A stretch of 64,000 nt of DNA. Origin: Gammaproteobacteria bacterium (GTDB lineage: Bacteria; Pseudomonadota; Gammaproteobacteria; DSM-19610). Position numbers and translations under genes: made by a program. The stretch covers positions 1-64,000 of the forward strand of contig JAPHQV010000038.1 in assembly GCA_026197075.1 (NCBI GenBank), read 5' to 3'. The notes below the pieces were generated by a model. That model saw only the letters and a list, made by a program, of their open reading frames with translations, was not told the origin of the DNA and searched no databases. Shown piece after piece: positions 1 to 10,033 of the stretch. Position 1 is the first letter of the stretch; each line of letters begins with the position of its first letter.

Positions 1-171
1 CTTGGTCTGCGCGACTTTATTATTGTCAGTGATGTCCGCGGTCGCCCGGGGCTGGAATTTCAGGGCAGGGCGCGTGAATTGCGCGAAGAGCTCGGGATCG
101 GTGAATGTTTCGTCAGTATCTCCGATGAACGGGAATATGCCGTCGCCTTCGTGACCCTGATGCGGGGTTGA
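1..171 (+). CDS. C-terminal end of an unidentified protein (5' truncated)
   Basis: The frame is open from base 1 to a TGA at 169-171 and gives the last 56 residues of a protein that starts outside the window. The fragment is hydrophilic, alternates strand-like and helix-like stretches, and ends TLMRG. I do not recognise the family and see no catalytic motif. The gene converges on the kinase gene that follows, and the two are separated by a large palindrome that could terminate both transcripts. It has good GC-rich codon use and no internal stops, so I take it as real coding sequence. Confidence 0.55.
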   Translation, partial: LGLRDFIIVSDVRGRPGLEFQGRARELREELGIGECFVSISDEREYAVAFVTLMRG

Positions 172-198
172 AGATGGCAGGGTACCCTGTGGTGGTTC

Positions 199-308
199 AG
201 GGGCCGGGCGGTATTGTCTGATAGGACTCGCTGTGAATACATCCCTGTACGCTCGACGGCCGCATCCCTGCGGCCGACGGTCCTATCAGACAATACCGCC
301 CGGCCCCT
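199..308. repeat. Long palindromic element, copy A (28-bp perfect arms)
   Basis: Bases 199-226 and 281-308 are perfect reverse complements. The 54-nt interior begins CTCGCTGTGAATACATCCC and contains a second hairpin (GGCCGC...GCGGCC). The same interior, inverted, occurs at about 10166-10203 inside entirely different arms. The element lies between convergent genes and could act as a bidirectional terminator, although there is no T-run. Confidence 0.85.
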
Positions 309-320
309 GTTGCCTATTTT

Positions 321-3014
321 TCATGCCAACAATCGATCGATGGCCGCCAGGGTTTCTCGCAGGGCCTCGTCCACCTGCTCCAGTTGCCGCAACTTGAGTA
401 CCCGTTCAAGGTGATCCACGTGCTGCTTGAGGTCATCCACCTGGCAATAGGCCGCGGCACCATTCAGCTTGTGGGCATACGTGCACAAGGCTTCCAGGTC
501 GCCACTGGCGTGGGCCTGGGTCAACCATTCGCGATGCTGGGGTAACTCGGCACGCAGCATGGCCTGCATCTCTTCGACCAGGGCTTGTTGTTTGTGTGGG
601 GTAGTCTGCGACGGCATGTCCGGCAAGCCGGGGCCTGTTCCCCCCCTTGCCGTGGCTACCCAGTACCGCACCGTATTCACCAGCAGCTTTTCACTGATGG
701 GCTTGATCAGGCATTCGTTCAGGCCCATGTCGAGCAGGCGCTCCCGTTCACCCGGCATGGCATTGGCCGTCAACGCCACCACGGGCGTGTCGCGGTTGGG
801 TCCTGTGCCGGCACGGATCCGCCGGGTCACCTCGGCACCACTGAGAATGGGCATTTGGATGTCCATCAGGATGAGATCGAAAGGTCGGCGCTGGGCGAAT
901 TCCAGGGCCTCCTGGCCATTGGCCGCGGCACTGACCTCGGCTTCGTGCTGCAGTAGCTGGGTAGTGAGCAGTTTGCGGTTGATGGCATGGTCATCGGCAA
1001 GCAGTACCCTGACACCCTGCAGCAGTGTGGCCTGGTGCGGGGTGGGCGGTGGATGATCCTGGTTTTCCTGGTCCTGCTGTCGACCCAGCAAGCGCAGCAA
1101 TTCCCGGTACAGGGTGTCGAAGCGCACCGGTTTTCCGAGGCAGGAATCCGCGCCCAGGGCGCATAACCGTTGCATATGTTCACGGTCGGAACTGTTGACC
1201 AGCAGCATGACGCAAGCCTTGCTCCTCGCGCGCAGTTGCTCCATGAGCTGTTCCGGTGTTCCGTCCCGGCCGCTGTTCAGGCCGATCACGACCAGGTCCT
1301 CGTCACCGATCTGTGCCGCCCTGAGCTGATCATAGTCCTCCAGCTCGGTAACTCGCAGGTCCCAGCCCTGCAGCATGTGCAGTATCGCCAACCGGGCGGT
1401 GGGGTGAGGTTCGCACAACAGGACTCGCGTATGTCCGAAGGGCAATGGCGATGATGGCAGGTCGACGGTCTGCTGTTTGCGGCAGGGCAGGGTGAAAAAG
1501 AAGGCCGAGCCGACACCCGCTGTGCTCTCCATTCCGATGGTTCCGCCCATGTGTTCCACCAGGTTGCGGGTGATGACCAGGCCCAGGCCGGTGCCGCCGA
1601 AACGGCGCGTGGCCGAGGTGTCGGCCTGGCTGAAGGCGATGAACAGGCGCTTCTGCTCCGCTTCCGTAAGGCCGATACCGGTGTCATTGACCTGGAAGCG
1701 TAACCAGGCGCGATCCGGTTCATCCTTTTCGAGCATCACCCGGATTACCACGCTGCCGTGGTTGGTGAACTTGATGGCATTACCCACCAGGTTCAGCAAT
1801 ACCTGGCGCAGGCGAATGGGGTCGCCCAGCAGTGCCCGCGGCACATCGTCATAGATGAGTGAAACCAGTTCCAGCTCTTTCTCGTGGGCGGCCGGCTCGA
1901 GAAGCATCAATGCATCCTCCAACGTTTCACGCAAGTCGAAGGGTAGTTCGTCGATGTACAGCTTGCCCGATTCGATCTTGGAGAAATCCAGGATGTCATT
2001 GACGATGGTGAGCAGGTTGGTGGTGGACTGACGAATGGTACGGATATAGTCGCGCTGTTCCTCGTCGACGGGGGTGCGCAGCAGGAGATCGGCGAAGCCC
2101 AGGATCCCGTTCATGGGCGTGCGGATCTCGTGACTCATGTTGGCCAGGAATTCCGATTTGACCTTGTTGGCCTGCTCGGCGCGTTTGCGGGCCTCGATCA
2201 GTTCGAGATTCTGCGTATTCATGGTGTCCAGGGTCTCGCGCAGTTCCCGGGTGGCCTGTTCCACCTGGTCCTGCAGTTCGGCACGATTCTGCTCCAGGGC
2301 CTCGGCCATGGTGTTGATGCCTTGTTCCAGGTGACCGAGTTCACCCCGGGCGCCGGTGGTCACCCGGGCCTTGAGGTCACCCTGGCCGAGCCGTTCCACG
2401 GCACGGTTGAGGTCCAGTACCGGGCGGATGATGTTGGCCCCGATGCGGGCCCCCAGCAGGCTGCTGAACACCACCAGGCCCAGGGTGATGAGGCTGCTGT
2501 GGATCAACACCTGGCGTTGCCGGGCGCGCGTGGCGACGGGGGACATCTCCACGGTCACCGAGCCGAGGATGTGCTGTCGTTCCTCGCGCTGCCGGGAAGG
2601 GCCGCTCATGGGGCTGAGCAGTTCATCATAGGTATCGGTGATCAGGCGGGTCTGGATCACCGGCACCCGGAACACCAGGTCGGGCTGGGGATGTGCCTCG
2701 GGTCTGTTCAGGTCGGCATGTCTGGCTTCCACCAGCAATTTGCCGTCCACGTCGGCGATCATCACATGGGCCACGTCGGCCTCGCGCAGGGCGGCATCGG
2801 CCTGTTGCTGCAGCAGGCCGAGGTCGCCGGCGAATACGCCGAATTCACTGGCGGGCGCCAGTTGGTTGGCGATGGCCTGGCCACGGTCACGCAGGGACTG
2901 GTCCAGGTCCTTGAGTCGGGTATGGGTGAAGTAGCCACTGAGCAGCAGGGACAGGGCCACCACCGGCAGAATGGCCAGCAGCAGTACCCGGCTGCGAATG
3001 CCTTGTCCCGTCAT
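321..3014 (-). CDS. barA: BarA/GacS-type hybrid sensor histidine kinase
   Basis: This is a tripartite phosphorelay kinase in the inner membrane, 897 aa (E. coli BarA is 918). The order is TM1 (about 8-28), a periplasmic sensor region (30-165), TM2 (about 172-192), HAMP, and a HisKA domain with [10 protein letters not shown] and phospho-acceptor His295. The ATPase domain follows (Asn412, DTGIG 444-448, GGTGLGL 473-479). Next comes a degenerate receiver whose aspartate position reads VVIGLN, then an intact receiver (Asp674/675, Asp718, Lys771), and a C-terminal HPt domain with His848. BarA normally phosphorylates UvrY/GacA to control the Csr small RNAs; no response regulator gene lies nearby. 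Its ATG overlaps the stop of the preceding binding-protein gene (ATGA), so the sensor is probably translated together with a periplasmic protein. Confidence 0.93.
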   Translation of the reverse strand: MTGQGIRSRVLLLAILPVVALSLLLSGYFTHTRLKDLDQSLRDRGQAIANQLAPASEFGVFAGDLGLLQQQADAALREADVAHVMIADVDGKLLVEARHADLNRPEAHPQPDLVFRVPVIQTRLITDTYDELLSPMSGPSRQREERQHILGSVTVEMSPVATRARQRQVLIHSSLITLGLVVFSSLLGARIGANIIRPVLDLNRAVERLGQGDLKARVTTGARGELGHLEQGINTMAEALEQNRAELQDQVEQATRELRETLDTMNTQNLELIEARKRAEQANKVKSEFLANMSHEIRTPMNGILGFADLLLRTPVDEEQRDYIRTIRQSTTNLLTIVNDILDFSKIESGKLYIDELPFDLRETLEDALMLLEPAAHEKELELVSLIYDDVPRALLGDPIRLRQVLLNLVGNAIKFTNHGSVVIRVMLEKDEPDRAWLRFQVNDTGIGLTEAEQKRLFIAFSQADTSATRRFGGTGLGLVITRNLVEHMGGTIGMESTAGVGSAFFFTLPCRKQQTVDLPSSPLPFGHTRVLLCEPHPTARLAILHMLQGWDLRVTELEDYDQLRAAQIGDEDLVVIGLNSGRDGTPEQLMEQLRARSKACVMLLVNSSDREHMQRLCALGADSCLGKPVRFDTLYRELLRLLGRQQDQENQDHPPPTPHQATLLQGVRVLLADDHAINRKLLTTQLLQHEAEVSAAANGQEALEFAQRRPFDLILMDIQMPILSGAEVTRRIRAGTGPNRDTPVVALTANAMPGERERLLDMGLNECLIKPISEKLLVNTVRYWVATARGGTGPGLPDMPSQTTPHKQQALVEEMQAMLRAELPQHREWLTQAHASGDLEALCTYAHKLNGAAAYCQVDDLKQHVDHLERVLKLRQLEQVDEALRETLAAIDRLLA

Positions 3015-3949
3015 GGCTGGGTCTCCAGTGCCTGCAGGCTGTGCAGCAGGTCGGTTTCACCGGGAATCCGCAGGCCCAGGGAGCGGGCCACCTGGTGGTT
3101 CACCGCCACACTGTAATACTCGGGGTGTCGCGCTGGCGGCAGCTGGCGTCCTGGTTCCGCCAGCAGGGACGCGATCCAGTGGGCCGCCTGGGTGGCGATC
3201 TGTTCCGGCGTGGAATAGACCGCCGCCAGGGCGCCGGCCCGTACATAACCCGGCGAAAAACCGATCATGGGCACTTCACGGCGGTAGCTGGTCAGCAGTA
3301 TGCCCTGCAGATTCTGCCGGTTGAAGACCTGTTGGTCGGGTACGGCCAATAGCACTTCGCTTTGCTCCAGCAGGCGGCGCAGCGGCCCCAGGTAGTTACC
3401 CGCTTCTGGTACCAGCCCGATCTGGGCCTGCCATTGCTGCTGGTCAATGGCAGTCTCCAGCTCGGCTTGCAACTCCCGGGAGGTGTTGCCGAGCAGGATG
3501 CCGATACGTCCCACTCCCGGCAGGGCGAGCCGGATCAGGTTCAGCTGGCGGTGCCAGGGTTGGTCGATGAAGATCGCGCTATGGTGCGTCTTGCCGGCGA
3601 CTGATCCTGGCGGGAGGGGATGTCCCGTGGACGGCACCAGGACATGCAGGACCTGGCGCCTGGCCGGCAGGTCGTCCACGAGCCGTGACGCCTGGCTGCC
3701 GATGGTGACGAGCAGGTCGGCCTCGGCAATAGCCTGGTAATCCGGATTGTCCGCCAGGCTTTGTCCCAGCTGGTGGGGCTGGTCACTGAGCTGGCGTAAT
3801 TCCGCGTGCAGGGCCTGGGCCAGTGCCTGGTAGGGGCCGTTGCGTTCGCTCAAGAGCAGCTCGATACGATAGGGCTGGTCAGCGGCCGAGGCCAGGCCGG
3901 CCAGCAAAAACCCGGCCACGGGCAGCAGCCGGAGGCATCGCCCGATCAT
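3011..3949 (-). CDS. Periplasmic ABC-type substrate-binding-like protein (PF04392-like)
   Basis: This secreted protein of about 312 aa resembles the 'ABC transporter substrate binding' family (PF04392), which often occurs without a permease. I chose the ATG at 3949 because it begins a clean signal peptide (MIGRC then a hydrophobic core ending GLASAAD); the frame extends upstream to 4012 without an obvious advantage. No ABC permease or ATPase is adjacent. It lies between a TonB-dependent receptor gene and the BarA-type kinase gene, overlapping the latter by four bases. I infer a role in ligand capture for the receptor or for the kinase sensor domain rather than transport by an ABC system. The ligand is unknown. 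Confidence 0.75.
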   Translation of the reverse strand: MIGRCLRLLPVAGFLLAGLASAADQPYRIELLLSERNGPYQALAQALHAELRQLSDQPHQLGQSLADNPDYQAIAEADLLVTIGSQASRLVDDLPARRQVLHVLVPSTGHPLPPGSVAGKTHHSAIFIDQPWHRQLNLIRLALPGVGRIGILLGNTSRELQAELETAIDQQQWQAQIGLVPEAGNYLGPLRRLLEQSEVLLAVPDQQVFNRQNLQGILLTSYRREVPMIGFSPGYVRAGALAAVYSTPEQIATQAAHWIASLLAEPGRQLPPARHPEYYSVAVNHQVARSLGLRIPGETDLLHSLQALETQP

Positions 3950-4120
3950 GACGCTGGCACCGCGCAGCATGCGAATTGTCCCCAAAAATCCCTGCAATGA
4001 AAATCCTGCCAATGTACTGCCGATGTCGTTATCGTCGCATATGTAGGTATAGCGGTATCTGGTCCGGCTTGCCGTGGGCAGGGCCTTTCCCCAAAGGCAC
4101 CTGCTGTGTTGCTTCCGCGG

Positions 4121-6205
4121 CTAGTCTGGTGCCAGGCTGAGCTGGATAAAGGCGCGAGGATCGAAGCGGTTGCCGCGCCGGAACTCCACATGGTCCCCCA
4201 GAATATTCTGCCCCACCAGTGCCAGCTGGGCCCTCTGCCTGCCCAGGCGGAAACTCTTGGCGAAGCGCAGGTCCAGGCGGCTGATGGCATTGATGGATTC
4301 CCATTCCAGCCATTGCATGCGCTCGGTGTAGTGCCAGGCCAGGCTGGCATCCAGCTGGCGCGGGAAGCGGTGGCTGGCGAACAGCAGGTAGCTGTTGCGC
4401 GGCGCGCTCCGACTGTATTCCTCCTGCAGGTCATCGCTGTCGATATCGATATAGGCGTGGCCGAAGCGAACCATGGTGTGGGTGGAGGGCCGCCAGTCGA
4501 GCTGGGTCTCGATACCCTGCAGCCGGGCCCGGTCCGTGGGCTCGAAGTCGATGAGATTGTTGCTGAGCAGGGCGATGGGCTTGTTCTGCGTGGTGGTCAG
4601 GGTGATGAGTTCGTCCACTTCGTCATAAAAAACCTTTACGTCCAGTTGCAGGCGACGTTCGAAGAACTCTCCGAAATAACCAATCTCCACGGATTCGATG
4701 CGCTCGCGGGGCAGTCCGCCGCTGCTGAGGATCAATTGCTCCGCGACCGTGAAGTCTTGTGATCCTAATCCGGGAATGGTCAGTTCGGCATCGATAACGC
4801 CGACCAGGTTACCGATTTCCTCGATCATGGCCGGGGTGCGCGAGGCCAGTGACCAGGCGGTGCGCACGCTGTGCTGTTCGGCGAGGCGGTAATTCAGGGC
4901 CAGGCGCGGCGACAGGTCATGGCCGATGATGTCGTTGTGCTCGAGCATGGCGCCCAGGTTGAGTTTCAGGTCCTGGGTGACGGGGATCTCGGCATTGCCG
5001 AACACCCGGTACAGGTGGTGATAGAGCCAGTCGTCGCGGCCGAACCAACCCTCCGAACGCACCCGGTCCATGCGCAGGCTGCCACCCCAGACGAAGCGGG
5101 TACCCGCCGCCGGGCTGTAGCGATGCTGGAATTCCAGGTCGTGGCGCTGGGTACGCAGGTAACCGTCGAGCAGGGCGCTCGCGGTGAGGGTGCCGGGCAC
5201 CAGGAAACCAGTCAGCTGGTTGACGGTGGCGGCATCGAGATCGGTGGTGACGGGTCCGACCAGCAGCAGGTCGCGGGTGACATGTTCATCGCGGTGAAAC
5301 TGGACATGGAACTCATGCCCCGCCGGGTTGCTGCGTTCCCAGCGCAGTTGCACGAAGTTGTTTTCCTTTTGCTGGGTGTGGGGCGGGTCGGACGGATCCG
5401 AGAACAGGGCGCCTTTGCCCTGCGGGGATTCGGCGATGCCGGCCTGGAACTCCCAGCGGTCGGTGGCGTTGGCCTGGTAGTCGGCGCGGCCGGTCAGGCG
5501 CCGCGCCCGGCTCCAGTCATGGTTGTCCCAGATGCGGTTTTTGTAGCGGGTAATGCCGTCGAAGCCGCCATCCTGCTGGTATTGCAAGCTGAGACGGTAG
5601 TCCAGCGCACCCTGGCGGCCACCGTGGCGCAGCAGGGCGTCGCCGATGTCGTCGCTGCCGCGGGTCAGCTTGGTATAGGTACCCTGTTCCTCGGCGGCAT
5701 GGCGGGTGATGATGCTGATGACGCCCAGGAAGGAATTGGTGCCATAGGCGACGCTGTTGGGACCGCGAATGACCTCGATGCGGTCGATATCCTCCAGCGC
5801 CAGGGGCAGGCTGCTCCAGGAAACGCCGCCGAAGTCGGGCTGGTAGACGGAACGACCGTCCACCAGCACCTGCATGCGGCGCGAGAATTCGTCGGCCATG
5901 CCGTGGTAGCTGGCCACCTGTTGGCTGCCGGTGGCATAGCCGGTCACCATACCCGGCACCAGGCGCAGCACGTCCACCAGGGTGCGGGCACCGCTGGCCT
6001 GGATCATGTGGCGGTCGATGACGGTGACCGCGGCGGGTGTGTCGTGGCGGGACTGCTTCAGGCGCGTGGCGGACAACACCACCGGTAACTCGGAAAGGAA
6101 GGCGGCCTCGTCCTGTTGGGCGTAGAGGCCGGGCGGCAACAGGGCCAGGGCCAGAAGGCTGAGGCGACACCACTGGCGTCGGGAAAAAAGCTTCAAATAC
6201 CACAT
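4121..6205 (-). CDS. TonB-dependent outer-membrane receptor
   Basis: This is a 694-aa outer-membrane receptor. After a signal peptide (cleavage near LYAQQ, residue 30) comes a plug domain of roughly 45-170 with typical plug phrases (RTLVDVLRLVPGM, VLVDGRSVY, IEVIRGPNSVAYG). A long beta-barrel rich in aromatic and charged strands follows. The C terminus ends in LSLAPD rather than the usual terminal aromatic. Substrate cannot be read from the sequence; siderophores, vitamins and small organic ligands are all possible. I saw no Fur box or cobalamin riboswitch in the short upstream region. It heads the operon with the binding protein and the BarA-like kinase, which suggests a trans-envelope sensing or uptake role. 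Confidence 0.9.
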   Translation of the reverse strand: MWYLKLFSRRQWCRLSLLALALLPPGLYAQQDEAAFLSELPVVLSATRLKQSRHDTPAAVTVIDRHMIQASGARTLVDVLRLVPGMVTGYATGSQQVASYHGMADEFSRRMQVLVDGRSVYQPDFGGVSWSSLPLALEDIDRIEVIRGPNSVAYGTNSFLGVISIITRHAAEEQGTYTKLTRGSDDIGDALLRHGGRQGALDYRLSLQYQQDGGFDGITRYKNRIWDNHDWSRARRLTGRADYQANATDRWEFQAGIAESPQGKGALFSDPSDPPHTQQKENNFVQLRWERSNPAGHEFHVQFHRDEHVTRDLLLVGPVTTDLDAATVNQLTGFLVPGTLTASALLDGYLRTQRHDLEFQHRYSPAAGTRFVWGGSLRMDRVRSEGWFGRDDWLYHHLYRVFGNAEIPVTQDLKLNLGAMLEHNDIIGHDLSPRLALNYRLAEQHSVRTAWSLASRTPAMIEEIGNLVGVIDAELTIPGLGSQDFTVAEQLILSSGGLPRERIESVEIGYFGEFFERRLQLDVKVFYDEVDELITLTTTQNKPIALLSNNLIDFEPTDRARLQGIETQLDWRPSTHTMVRFGHAYIDIDSDDLQEEYSRSAPRNSYLLFASHRFPRQLDASLAWHYTERMQWLEWESINAISRLDLRFAKSFRLGRQRAQLALVGQNILGDHVEFRRGNRFDPRAFIQLSLAPD

Positions 6206-6280
6206 GGAAAGCCCGGACTCCGCTTCCTGAATTATTGTGTTTTACGGCGCGGCCTTCCGGTGCGGCGCCACCTGCGACTA

Positions 6281-6348
6281 GGAGCCTGTCGGACTTAGGC
6301 GATCGTAGCGAGCAAGGTGGGAGAGCGGTCCTAAGTCCGACAGGCTCC
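6281..6348. repeat. Palindromic element, copy C (19-bp perfect arms)
   Basis: Arms 6281-6299 (GGAGCCTGTCGGACTTAGG) and 6330-6348 are perfect reverse complements around a 30-nt core beginning CGATCGTAGCGAGCAAGG. The core ends CGGTCC like copies A and B, but is otherwise different. It lies between the divergent TonB receptor and cysM genes; the rest of 6206-6429 shows nothing else that I can name. Confidence 0.8.
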
Positions 6349-6429
6349 CAGGCCCTATGGTGCAGGGTTTTGCCCGGCAGGTCAAAGGGCAAGCTTCTGT
6401 TTTGTGGCGTGAATACGTACACTCGCGCG

Positions 6430-7320
6430 ATGGACTACCGAACCCTGGAAGACTTCGTCGGCAATACCCCGCTGGTGGCCTTGCAGCGCCTGCCCGGCGC
6501 CACCTCCAACCGCATCCTGGTCAAGCTGGAGGGCAACAATCCGGCCGGTTCCGTCAAGGACCGCCCGGCCCTGAGCATGATCCGCCATGCCGAGGCGCGC
6601 GGGGAGATCCAGCCCGGCGACACCCTCATCGAGGCCACCAGCGGGAATACCGGCATCGCCCTGGCCATGGCCGCCGCCATGAAGGGCTACCGCATGATCC
6701 TCATCATGCCCGAGCACATGAGCCTGGAACGGCGTGCCACCATGAAGGCCTTCGGGGCCGAGATTGTCCTGGTGAGCCGCGAGGCCAGCATGGAGGGTGC
6801 CCGCGACCTGGCCAAGGCCATGGAGGCGGAGGGCAAGGGCAGGGTGCTGGACCAGTTTTCCAACCCCGACAATCCGCTGGCCCATTACGAGGGCACCGGC
6901 CCCGAGATCTGGCGCGACACCGCGGGCCGCATCACCCATTTCGTCAGCTCCATGGGCACCACCGGCACCATCATGGGCACCTCCCGTTACCTGAAGGAGG
7001 TGAACCCGGCCATCCAGGTCATCGGCGTGCAGCCCACCGAGGGGGCCTCGATACCCGGCATCCGCCGCTGGCCCGAGGCCTACCTGCCGTCCATCTACGA
7101 CGCCGCGCGGGTGGACCGCGTCATCGACGTGAACCAGCAGGATGCCGAGGACACCACCCGCGCCCTGGCGGCGCGGGAAGGCATCTTCTGCGGCATCTCC
7201 TCCGGTGGCGCCGTGGCCGCCGCCCTGCAGCTGTCCCGGGAAGTGGAGGACGCGGTCATCGTCTCCATCGTCTGCGATCGTGGCGACCGCTACCTCTCCA
7301 CCGGGGTATTTCCCGCCTGA
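6430..7320 (+). CDS. cysM: Cysteine synthase B (O-acetylserine sulfhydrylase)
   Basis: A PLP-dependent fold-type II enzyme that makes cysteine from O-acetylserine and sulfide or thiosulfate in the cytoplasm. It is 296 aa, the usual length for CysM (about 300). The PLP lysine is Lys43 in NPAGSVKDRPA, the phosphate-cup motif appears as TSGNTGIA, and the C-terminal loop reads GISSGGA. The frame is open upstream to 6235, but only the ATG at 6430 gives the standard N terminus (MDYRTLEDFVGNTPLV). The extra frame runs through the palindrome at 6281-6348 and is not coding. The next gene starts 3 bases after the stop, so the two are likely cotranscribed. Confidence 0.93.
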   Translation: MDYRTLEDFVGNTPLVALQRLPGATSNRILVKLEGNNPAGSVKDRPALSMIRHAEARGEIQPGDTLIEATSGNTGIALAMAAAMKGYRMILIMPEHMSLERRATMKAFGAEIVLVSREASMEGARDLAKAMEAEGKGRVLDQFSNPDNPLAHYEGTGPEIWRDTAGRITHFVSSMGTTGTIMGTSRYLKEVNPAIQVIGVQPTEGASIPGIRRWPEAYLPSIYDAARVDRVIDVNQQDAEDTTRALAAREGIFCGISSGGAVAAALQLSREVEDAVIVSIVCDRGDRYLSTGVFPA

Positions 7321-7323
7321 CCC

Positions 7324-9387
7324 ATGGCCAGCCCGCCACGGTCGGGTATCCGCCTGCTGCTGTTTTGCCTGCTGCTGGTCACGGCACCGGCCAGGGCGCT
7401 GGAGGGCATCAGCCTGTCCCTGGGCGATCTGCAGGGGGCGGACTGGTCTCTGCAGGAACTCAGCCTCGAGCTCGACTGGCGCGAGGATGGGGACCTGCGG
7501 GCACGGCTGAGCGCGGCCAGGGCCAGTCTGCCGCCACCGCTCGGTGAGGTGCATGATGTGCAGCTCGACTGCGCACGCCTCGATCTGCAGGTCACCCGCA
7601 TCCGTTGCCGGGAGGGCCGGCTGCGCGCCGAGTCCGAGTGGCTTCCTGGGCTCAGCGCCGGGTTCGCTTGGGAACTGGATCGTGTCACGGGTGCCCTGCA
7701 GCTCCAACTGCGTGACCTGCGCACCCCCCATGGCCGGCTGGATGCGACCCTGCAGCTGCAGGATGGGGCTTGGCAGGCAACCCTCGATATTCACGAACTG
7801 GAGCTGGATGGCCTGCCGGCCCTGGCGCTGCCCTGGTATGCCGCGGCCCAGGACTGGAGCCTGCAGGGTCGGTTACAGGGCCAGCTGCGCCTGGCAGGGC
7901 GGGACACGACCCCGGCCAGCCTGGCGGCGGATCTGCAACTGCGCGACCTGAACTATGCCAATGCCGCCGGTGACCAGGCCGGGGAGGGTTTGGCGCTACG
8001 CCTGCAGGTGCAAGGGAAGACAGGATCCGCGGGATGGGAACTGGAACTGCAGGCCCACGTCGGGCAGGGGCAGCTCTATGCCGCCCCCATGTTCCTGGAA
8101 TTCGGTCCCGAGGCCGCGCTGGAGTTGCAGGCAAGCCTGGCCAGCGGAGCGCAGGGTATCGCGGTCACGGCCTTTCGCTGGGAACATTCCGGCATATTGC
8201 GGGCCGCGGGTTCGGCACGGCTCGCGGCGCAAGGCATGATGCCGGAGCAGGTGCGGCTGGACATCGAACAGGCGGTCTTTCCGGGCGCCTTCACCACCTA
8301 CCTGCAGCCCTGGTTGCTGGATACCTCGTTCTTTGATCTGGACACCCGTGGCGAACTCATGGGTGGACTGCACTACCAGGAGGGTGGGGTAACGCGGCTG
8401 CAGCTGGAACTGCAGGACCTGAGCATCGACGACCCCCGGGACCGGTTCCAGGTGGAAGGTCTGGCCGGCCGCTTGGATTGGGTCGACGATGACCAGGAGC
8501 GCCGCCAGCAACTGCGCTGGACGCACGCGCAGTTGTACCGGGTGGCCCTGGGTGCCCTGCAGGTGGACATCCAGACCCGGGGTCGCCAGGTGAGCCTCGC
8601 GGCCCCGGTGCGCCTGCCGGTGCTGGATGGCAGCCTGCTGGTGGATCGATTCGAACTCGACTACGGCGAGACCATGGCCTGGCGCCTGGATGCGGCCCTT
8701 ACCCCCATATCCATGACAAGCCTGACCCAGGCGCTGGATTGGCCGGAAATGGCCGGTACCCTGTCGGGCATGATTCCCTCCGTACGCTATGAAAACGGAG
8801 AGTTGCAGGTAGGGGGCACCCTGTTGGTGGGGGCCTTCGATGGCGATATCACGGTACGCAACCTGCGCATGGAACAGCCCCTGGGCGTGGTACCACGATT
8901 GTGGGCGGATATCCGTATCGACCGCATCGACCTGGAAACCCTGACCCGCACCTTTTCCTTCGGGCGCATCGAAGGCCGGCTCGATGGCGCCGTGGAAGGA
9001 TTGCGACTGGAAGCCTGGAAGCCGGTGGCCTTCGATGCCTGGTTGGCCACGCCGGAAGACGACCGCTCCCGGCAGCGCATCAGTCAGCGTGCCGTGGACA
9101 ACCTGACCAACATCGGCGGCGGTGGCGTGGGTGGCGCCCTGTCGCGCGGTTTTCTACGCTTCCTGGATGATTTCCCCTACCAGGCCATCGGTTTACGCTG
9201 CCATCTGGAAAACGGGATATGCCACATGGGTGGTGTGGCGCCCGCGGAACGAGGTTATTATCTGGTGAAGGGCCGGTTTCTGCCGCCGCGCATCGATGTC
9301 ATCGGCTACGAGGAACGGGTGGACTGGGAATCCCTGCTGGAACGCCTGCGCACCGTGACGTCGGAAGAAGGTCCGGTGGTGCGCTAG
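7324..9387 (+). CDS. ydbH: YdbH-family intermembrane (phospholipid) transport protein
   Basis: This 687-aa protein has an N-terminal signal/anchor (about 10-25, cleavage near ARALE) and a long region of repetitive amphipathic beta-strands. It ends in the conserved YdbH/'dicarboxylate transport' block with GGGGVGG, FLRFLDDFPY and CHLENGICHM. It is shorter than E. coli YdbH (879 aa). YdbH is an AsmA-like bridge protein that, with YhdP and TamB, moves phospholipid between inner and outer membranes; YnbE and YdbL are its partners. A YdbL-like lipoprotein gene follows after 32 bases, which supports the call. Function is inferred from family and neighbourhood. Confidence 0.8.
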   Translation: MASPPRSGIRLLLFCLLLVTAPARALEGISLSLGDLQGADWSLQELSLELDWREDGDLRARLSAARASLPPPLGEVHDVQLDCARLDLQVTRIRCREGRLRAESEWLPGLSAGFAWELDRVTGALQLQLRDLRTPHGRLDATLQLQDGAWQATLDIHELELDGLPALALPWYAAAQDWSLQGRLQGQLRLAGRDTTPASLAADLQLRDLNYANAAGDQAGEGLALRLQVQGKTGSAGWELELQAHVGQGQLYAAPMFLEFGPEAALELQASLASGAQGIAVTAFRWEHSGILRAAGSARLAAQGMMPEQVRLDIEQAVFPGAFTTYLQPWLLDTSFFDLDTRGELMGGLHYQEGGVTRLQLELQDLSIDDPRDRFQVEGLAGRLDWVDDDQERRQQLRWTHAQLYRVALGALQVDIQTRGRQVSLAAPVRLPVLDGSLLVDRFELDYGETMAWRLDAALTPISMTSLTQALDWPEMAGTLSGMIPSVRYENGELQVGGTLLVGAFDGDITVRNLRMEQPLGVVPRLWADIRIDRIDLETLTRTFSFGRIEGRLDGAVEGLRLEAWKPVAFDAWLATPEDDRSRQRISQRAVDNLTNIGGGGVGGALSRGFLRFLDDFPYQAIGLRCHLENGICHMGGVAPAERGYYLVKGRFLPPRIDVIGYEERVDWESLLERLRTVTSEEGPVVR

Positions 9388-9419
9388 ATTGCAAACTGTT
9401 GTTAGAAGAGGCACACACA

Positions 9420-10016
9420 ATGAAAGCATTGTCGATTTCCCCGTTGCTGCTGGCCCTGTTGTTGCTCAGCGCCTGTGTCACCATCAATGTCTATTTCCCG
9501 GCCGCCGCGGCCCAGGAGGCGGCGGACCGCATCATCAAGGACGTGTACGGCAATGAACAGAAGACGCCGCAACCCGCCGAGCCCTCCTCGCAACTGCAGA
9601 CTCCGCCCTTCGCCATGGTCATGGTAGGAGCAGTGCTGGAATGGTTGGTGCCCCCGGCCCAGGCCATGGACATCGATATCCAGTCGCCGGGCATCCAGCG
9701 CCTGAAGGGCGCCATGACCGGACGCCACCAGCAGCTCGCGCCCTACTACGCATCGGGAGCCGTGGGCATGACCCGCAATGGTGAGATCGCCGTGCGTGAC
9801 CTCAATGCCGTTTCCCTGCGCGATCGCGCCCAGGTGTCCCAGCTGGTAGCCGCGGAGAACCAGGACCGCACTGCGCTGTATAATGAGATCGCACGCGCCA
9901 ACCAGCATCCCGAGTGGGCCGATGATATCCGCAAGACCTTCGCCCGGCGCTGGGTGGATAATGCGCCGGCCGGCTGGTGGTACCAGAACGAGTCGGGTAG
10001 CTGGGTGCAGAAGTAA
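9420..10016 (+). CDS. YdbL/DUF1318 lipoprotein with a YnbE-like N-terminal segment
   Basis: The protein is 198 aa and starts at the ATG after GAGG (9409-9412). A lipobox (LLSAC, Cys17) follows a hydrophobic core. Residues 17-45 hold the phrase CVTINVYFPAAAA, which resembles the short YnbE-type lipoprotein that is a separate gene in E. coli. A second hydrophobic stretch (about 62-80) precedes the C-terminal DUF1318 domain, which carries ALYNEIARAN and ends WYQNESGSWVQK. The gene follows ydbH directly, as ynbE and ydbL do in E. coli. I read it as a single polypeptide combining the two partner functions; the YnbE part is the less certain half. A 250-bp non-coding stretch follows. Confidence 0.75.
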   Translation: MKALSISPLLLALLLLSACVTINVYFPAAAAQEAADRIIKDVYGNEQKTPQPAEPSSQLQTPPFAMVMVGAVLEWLVPPAQAMDIDIQSPGIQRLKGAMTGRHQQLAPYYASGAVGMTRNGEIAVRDLNAVSLRDRAQVSQLVAAENQDRTALYNEIARANQHPEWADDIRKTFARRWVDNAPAGWWYQNESGSWVQK

Positions 10017-10033
10017 TCGACTGTCACTCTTAG

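Noticed and set aside
6206-6280. Cobalamin riboswitch upstream of the TonB receptor
   Set aside because: No B12-box-like sequence and too little space before the palindrome.
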